Assembly: GCA_035048485.1 (NCBI GenBank)
Contig: CM068583.1
Span: forward strand, 20,497,341 to 20,561,340
Direction of reading: 5' to 3'
Origin: Pteria penguin
Lineage: Eukaryota; Mollusca; Bivalvia; Pterioida; Pteriidae
Length of the DNA stretch: 64,000 nt
The notes beneath the pieces were generated by a model. That model had not been told where the DNA came from. It saw nothing but the letters and a program-made list of their open reading frames with translations, and searched no databases. The translations under genes were made by a program, and so were the position numbers. Below, piece after piece: positions 57,925-64,000 of this stretch. Positions within the stretch are counted from its first letter, which is position 1, and every line of letters starts with the position of its first letter.

Positions 57925-58440
57925 GGTATGGCGTAGGACGTCTGTCTGTTTGTGGGTCTGTCCGTCTATATTGTCAACTGAGTTTGTAAATATGATACAG
58001 ACTTAACCGATTTTGCTAGGATCGTCAAATTTGGTACTCATACTACTCATGCCGAGAGAATGACAACTATTACATCTCCATGTCAGAGGTGAAGGTCACA
58101 TATTATATATTGTTGATAAACATTTTAAATATAATTCATAATACTGAAGTGCTTGGATTGGGCCGTCAAACTTAGTACACATACGTATTACAGAAGGATG
58201 TTGTCTGTTGTGTTTCAGGGTCGATTGTTGATAAACATTTTAAATATAATTCATAATACTGAAGTGCTTGGATTGGGCCGTCAAACTTAGTACACATACT
58301 TATTACAGAAGGATGTTGTCTGTTGTGTTTTAGGGTCGATTGTCAAAGTTCAAGGCCACACACTAACTATTGTTGATAAAGCTTGTAAACATGATACAGA
58401 TCGAAACGTTAAGCTAGGATCGTTAATGGTACTTAGCATA
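57925..58440. repeat. GTCTGTCTG-headed dispersed repeat with a 115-bp exact-phase duplication
   Basis: ACGTCTGTCTGTTTGTGGGTCTGTCCG at 57939, then degenerate units. 58111-58225 and 58226-58340 are almost identical 115-base units (GATAAACATTTTAAATATAATTC, GTGCTTGGATTGGGCCGTC, GAAGGATGTTGTCTGTTGTG), differing at only two or three bases. Confidence 0.85.
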
Positions 58441-59279
58441 ATCTTCACTACAAAATTTTTTATTTATTAGTATTTTTGCATTTTAGCACGTTATGTTTTG
58501 CCCCTTGAAGAAACTTGCTCTCCTTAAATTAAACGACGGGTGTGTTTTGCAATGTAGGCGTTGTTCTTGCTATGGTGATGATAGGTATTTAGAAGTTGAA
58601 CACGTCAGGGAAACCCAGTGACCTTTTTAAAAGGGATACACTGATTGCTCCGACCGGATTTCCAACTGGGACTTGTAAAACGTTGCAATGAATTCTAGCA
58701 TTGCACGTATATCAACTCAATTCCTAATTTATATTTTTATTAATGAAAGTCCGTTCAATAACTATTATAAGTCAATCATAGTCAATGGAAATGGAACAAT
58801 GCGCGATAATGAATGGAATTAAGTGTACATTATTTCTGTTACTGATCCATAAACGTATCCGTATTAACTAATGCTCCAAGGAATGAACGATGGCTTCGAG
58901 CTTTATCACTAAACAACAATGCGATCATTTTGGGGGAAATGTTTGTTTTGCTAAAAACTATATCAGAAAAAAATATTTTATAATTATAATTTTTCGTTGT
59001 ACCGGTCAAAGACCAGTTGAGCTCATGCTAGATCAAATTGTGTCTCTTGCTGTTACGGCCGTGTGACCTTAAATAATTATTTGTGATTTTTATTTGTCTG
59101 ATACTAATTCTCCAAAGCTCACGTTTTTGACGCTTTTTAATGTCTTTTTTGTTTTTTTTAGATTCTTAGTGCATGAGTGTGTGTGGCTGTCTATAACCTT
59201 GTATACACTATAAAAAGTCACAGTTTTGACCCTATCTGTTTTATACCTTATGTGTACCTTTAGTATAAGGAAGATCCCA

Positions 59280-60430
59280 ATTGATTTTGGGTTAAAAATT
59301 AAGGTCACTAGAGAGCATCATGGCAAAAACTTTCTAGGCCCCGTAGAAGCCACAATATTAACCCTATTGGATTCACATATGGCTTTAGTATAAAGAGAGG
59401 AAGATCCGTATTGATTGTTGGATCAAAGGGTCAAAGGTCAAGGTCTATTTAGTACCATAGATTTTGTGCGATTTGGTGCGAGGGGGTGCCACACTTGGCG
59501 TTGCCTTTGTTTCTTTTATTTTCTGTAATCACCTTGCTTATGGTGCTTTTTGGGGGGAGGGGTATAATAACAGATTTTATTGAAGCAAGTGTAATTTGGA
59601 AGAAATGAAGTACAAAGATTATTTCTTTGATTTTTGCAAATTTTAAGGTTTTAAGATTGTAAATGGGGGTGGGATTTACTATATGTAGGTAATAACAAGT
59701 TAATGAAAGGATATTTATGAAAGTTGGTAGTTGGAGTACTCAAGGTCCCCTTTGTGTGTTGCTGGGGGGGTTTTTTCGACCAGATCCGTAAAGAGTTGAT
59801 CCAGGACACAGCAACATAGGCCCCAAAAGAGTACCTACTGTAGATAGGTATCGTCAGATCGGCTACATAAAAGATTGAATGAACCAAGTGATCCTGACGG
59901 GTGCCTAAAGACGAGCTGTTCTTGGTTCCATTCCAAAATTTTGACACTTTGTGTGTAAGGGGAGGGGTCTTTTTTCTTCGTGTGTTTCCACATTTTCTTG
60001 ATTTATTCAGTATAAAGAAGCAATAAGGCATTTATTTGCTTGCTATGATTACAGATATCTATTTCAAGGGTTATTTGACGTGTTGAAATTTTATTTTCTG
60101 GCTTTTTAGATCACATGAGTTGAATGCGTAAATGAGCTATTGTGATAACTTTTGTCTGTGATCCGTATGTCCGTCCGCTTTAACTTTTCATTCTTTCGAT
60201 TTTTTTCTCAGAAAAACTAGAAAGATTTTGGATCAAACTTGGTAAGGATGAAGAACTCAAGCATCAAGGTCCCCTACTAGCGTTGTTACTTTTTGGCCAG
60301 ATCTGTCAAGAGATTGATCAGGGGTGGAGCGACATAAACCCCAGAGGGTACCCTTTTTGACAAATTTGTTCTTTAAATAGAATGTATCACAGTGATATAG
60401 AAGGATGTTTTAATAATTGTTGATGTTTTT
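59280..60430. repeat. Dispersed repeat families, two copies of family C
   Basis: 59280-59460 carries TGGATCAAAGGGTCAAAGGTCAAGGTC. Family C copies lie at about 59720-59940 and 60160-60430, in the order CTCAAGGTCCCC, GACCAGATCYGT, TTGATCCAGG, CAACATAG/CGACATAA, CAGTGATATAG. The second copy is preceded by TGTCCGTCCG. Minus-strand open frames across the first copy are regarded as fortuitous. Confidence 0.55.
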
Positions 60431-62269
60431 GGTTTCACGTCATAATCAAGCGATTTCCTAGCAATTTTGATGAAATTTTGCAGAAGTGGAGTTAGTGCAG
60501 GAGAAAAGTTGGCATTTTAAATGAATATTTTTATCATCTTCACTATCCATGTACAGCGATAAAACAAAATTACATTGTTTCTTGTTCACTCTTCTTCACA
60601 AGAAGGCAAGTTACACTTTTCTGATCATTCTATCGCACGGTCGCCGTTTTATTTGTGAGAACGGACATGCATGTACATTCACAACAACTATGGACACAGC
60701 AAAAATCGAACCAATCGCCATCTGTTCTTGGCATTCGCCCAATCACGCATGTATTCGCTATCAGTCACGGTGTTCTCGTGATCAATATGTAGAAGAAGAC
60801 TTTACCTGAAAAAAAAACCCATCTGAAGATATCAGAGACATTCTGTTATTCATTCTGTAGCAGCTTGAGTGTCTCTGTTTGTATTGAAAAATTAACTGTT
60901 TTTGATAAGTTACGAATTATATACCTAATTAAAAAGAAACATTTCATCTTGCTCATCAACTCGTTATCCTGAATACTGATTACGGTAGCTCATTAATCAC
61001 ATCAGTGTAATTACATTTTCCAGATTTAATAATAATGAATAATTCACCTATTAACGCAAGAAATGGCTAAACATTTATGAGACGTCGATGTAGTAAATGT
61101 TTTAAAGAGAAGACATTAGATTTGGTACCGATGTCTGTCCTCAGTCCACCTGTCAGCGTTTGTTTTATGCCGTGCCACAACCATAATTTACTTGGAATTA
61201 CATAATTCCTTAGGATATTGAGACACATTAACCGAGGGCATGTGACCAAGAAGAACATTGGTTTACTCGCCAATACTTACCAAGATTCAAAATCATGGTC
61301 AGCGCATAGTAATTCCATTTCCCATAGGATCCCTTGTTAAATTACCAAGCTTCCAGCAAGATTTACACAACATCCTACATTTTAGCTATATACAATCCAT
61401 GTATCAAAATGTATGTCAGATCGTCGTCTATCAGAATTTTAACACTTACCATAGGTTATACACCTTACCTTCGAAAAAAAAAATCATACTGGAAGGGGGT
61501 CACCCCCACAGATTGGGCCAAAATTCAAATGTAAACAACCACCCGTTTTTATCTCATAAGATTTTTACATTAGCGAAATGAGATAGAAATTCGTGATTTT
61601 ACAGCAGAATCAATCTTTATTTATATAGATTGATCAAATGATTTTATCCATTAAATCACAGCTCCTGATACGCTGAAATAGTAGTCCCTCTCTCCCTATA
61701 TCACATCAGCCAATCACGACTCTCGTTAATTACTGTTCTTTGACCTCATAAGGTCAGGGTCAAGTTCTGTGGTCAAGGTCGCAGTAGTCATAAGTTTTAA
61801 TTCTTTTTCGGGTGACACCATCCTGTTCATACCTCCCACATGGTAATTCCCTGATGTTACAACTCGAAACATCTACAGGAAGTTTAACATGTATGTGAGG
61901 CATTCAATAACAACTTTAAAATTTTGATGCAATATCGAAGAGAAGTATATTTTTATCACACCAACTATTTATCTAATCATATTACTACATAGAAGCAGAT
62001 TGACACGGACGTCTTATCTATTTTTTTTTATTAGAACAAGCGTTCTAGAGGGACTATTGAATAATGTACGTTACCTTTTTAACGTATTTGGCTACGTTTT
62101 GGGTCTAATTCTGCTACCGACGAGGCTTTAATGAAAGTCTATTTATAAACAAGAAATAAGGTTGTGATGACTGTGTATCAGGGTTCAGCTGTCATGATGG
62201 AAGAAACATAAGAGTTTGTTCGGTGATTGGACGTCGATTATCTCGTCCTCTCTGAAGAAACCAGTAATT
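60431..62269. other. Intergenic, no gene seen
   Basis: Open frames at 60549-60809 (+) and 61258-61581 (+) lack convincing motifs. Short AGGTCAAGG words occur near 61750. Confidence 0.35.
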
Positions 62270-62520
62270 TTGTTTGTTTATTGCTGAACGTCACGCCAAG
62301 ATTTCCTCACTTTTATGGTGACGGCATCGGTCTGATGCATTGCCCAGAAATTTATGCCTAAAATCAACGGACATACCGGAAACAGTGCAGGAACGTCTAC
62401 CATGACAAGAGACTTCGGGTTGTAATACCTCATCAGAGGACGGGACACTGACTAATCTACAATGGGACTCGCGCCCGGTACCTCTCTTCCATCAGTCGAG
62501 TGCACACGACTGATATAGAC
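62270..62520 (-). mobile_element. SINE family A, degraded, minus strand
   Basis: GAACGTCACGCCAAGATTTCCTC, GGTGACGGCATCGGTCTGATGCA and CTCATCAGAGG in family order. The B box is altered (GGTACCGGGCGCGAGTCC on the minus strand). The head is poorly preserved. Confidence 0.7.
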
Positions 62521-62540
62521 AGACGTCTAGTGGTCGATAT

Positions 62541-62795
62541 TGATTGATTATTGCTTTACGTCACACCAAGATTATTTCACGTATATGGTGACGATATCTG
62601 CTCGATGCATCGAATAGAAATTTCTACCTTTGCAACATCTTCACATCTTCACAACGTCAAGGCTTTGTGATTTTACTTTTTGTTTTACTGTCTTATCCGA
62701 AAGACAGAACACCTATGTGCCCACGGTGGGAATCGAATCCAGGACCTTTCGGTCAAAAGCAGAGCATCCACGCATCCACTGGGCCACACCAGCTT
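62541..62795 (-). mobile_element. SINE family A, minus strand
   Basis: On the minus strand: AAGCTGGTGTGGCCCAGTGGATG, B box GGATTCGATTCCC, TTTCGGATAAGACAG and CACCATATACGTGAAATAATCTTGGTGTGACG, with a CAATAATCAATCAA tail. It lies about 20 bases from the previous copy in the same orientation. Confidence 0.88.
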
Positions 62796-64000
62796 CTAAC
62801 GGTTGATAAGACCTAAAGTATTGCATACATGTATGTATCAGTATCTCAGATTCTATAGTCGTACAAAAATATATGTAGAACAGTCTAATTACGAAATATA
62901 TAACTATATTGTCATTTCCTAATGTTTAAATTGTACCAATCAAAAGTGAGCAAATGAAATGTGTTCATTTGACAAAGAGCATACTAGATAGACAATCTTA
63001 TTGTCGCTGTCCACTTAAGAGAAGAAATGATAGTATGGTGCTGTTATTTGATTTTATGGTCTTTTAATGAATCCGAAATATTTAATACTTGCCATTTGTT
63101 AGCAAAATCTCATTAAAATTAAATTTTGACGACCATATTTCATAGATTGTTTCCCTTTATGTGTACAATAAAGTATAAGTTCATTTCCGAAACTGTAATT
63201 GCTCTTTTGAAATGAAAAATAATAAACACCTATCAGAGACAAAATTGTTTCCTTTATATTGCATTCATTATATTTGACATTTATGACTTTCAGCTTTGAC
63301 TTTGGAATGTTGTTGCTAATGCTAGTAATGATTCTGTAAAATGAATATAAATGAACATAATAATTTGTGTAATCGTTCATTACTACTAGTAATCAGAACT
63401 TCAAAAAATGGATGTGCGATACGATAACGTATGTCAAGTGGACATTTTCCTGTATACTAAAGGACATGGGCAATATGAACAAGTCTTTGTGAAATGTTCA
63501 CATGGGTTCTGTAAAATATCTTAAAGGTAAAATTTTACCATTTGAGATGAATTATCGCTCTTTGTCAATTACAGTACTCTTGGTCAGTGACCATGGTGTA
63601 CAGATACTGCACTCGGTACATCCCTACCCTATCTCCATAAAATTCATTTGTGATATAGGTGCATTTTGATAAAATGATTCGGTATAAATAAATACCTAAA
63701 GTTTGAAAAGATGTTAATGCACTTTAGTCTCTCCTACAGTTTGTGATGAAAATTCATAAGGAAAATCGAAATGGACATATGGGATCAAATGTCGTGTGAA
63801 TTTCATCCACATTTTGAGGTTGAATGTCCTCGTTTATCTTTTACTTCCACGACCACAAAATCAGATTTAAATGTCTCAGAGAGCGCCGTACATTGATTTC
63901 TTGGCTCGTCTGTGTATCAAAGCAATTTCTAGTTAGGCCCAAATTCAATTTTTTTAGAGTTCTTGAGGGTCACGTGACGGTACTTACAAACCTTATTAGC
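62796..64000. other. Intergenic to window end, nothing recognised
   Basis: AT-rich with low-complexity minus-strand frames only. No SINE, inverted repeat or splice-supported exon seen. Confidence 0.35.

Noticed and set aside
59651..60031. Longest open frame in the window (126 codons, minus)
   Set aside because: It runs antisense through a family C dispersed repeat whose other copies at 31140 and 60250 do not keep the frame; no motif.
60549..60809. Frame with an ILSHG word that recalls caspases
   Set aside because: Only five residues match; the expected QACRG region and surrounding fold are absent.

Overview
The window looks like AT-rich nuclear DNA from a lophotrochozoan, most likely a mollusc and probably a bivalve. 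This is inferred from the one recognisable gene (an intron-containing animal TAF9), from tRNA-derived SINEs, from a Penelope-like reverse transcriptase relic, and from many dispersed repeats that start with GTCC/GTCT runs and carry AAGGTCA motifs, a style I associate with bivalve genomes. There are no bacterial operons, CRISPR arrays or phage genes.

The only well-supported gene is TAF9 on the + strand (coding 4765-12952, six coding exons, 258 residues). It encodes the TFIID subunit that pairs with TAF6 through a histone fold. All five introns are GT-AG with compatible phases, and both the core motifs and the acidic C-terminus match the family. A polyadenylation signal lies at 13363.

Upstream (1-4560) is a transposon graveyard: two inverted-repeat elements, a minus-strand SINE, and a truncated LINE reverse transcriptase relic that is split by a palindromic hAT-like element with an 8-bp target duplication. 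Downstream (13.4-64 kb) I find no confident gene. The region is a mosaic of two SINE families (A, about 280 bp; B, about 160 bp; several copies with clear target-site duplications), inverted-repeat elements without transposase, a 27 x 40-bp minisatellite, three long TA arrays, a 645-bp foldback, an 850-bp imperfect foldback, a Penelope-like relic, and several elements with a short palindromic head followed by GTCC/GTCGG runs and 140-160-bp tandem units. One of these tandem arrays (48.8-50.2 kb) is dense in AGGTCA half-sites.

Two weak candidates for unrecognised genes are recorded: a coding-like exon at 52082-52274 (+) with good splice sites, and a possible first exon at 27280-27297 (-). I see no multi-gene system here. 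The most unusual material is the non-coding elements with conserved ends and internal tandem repeats, and a 483-bp element at 43900 with iterated subterminal motifs. All coordinates of degenerate repeats are by eye and may be off by some bases.
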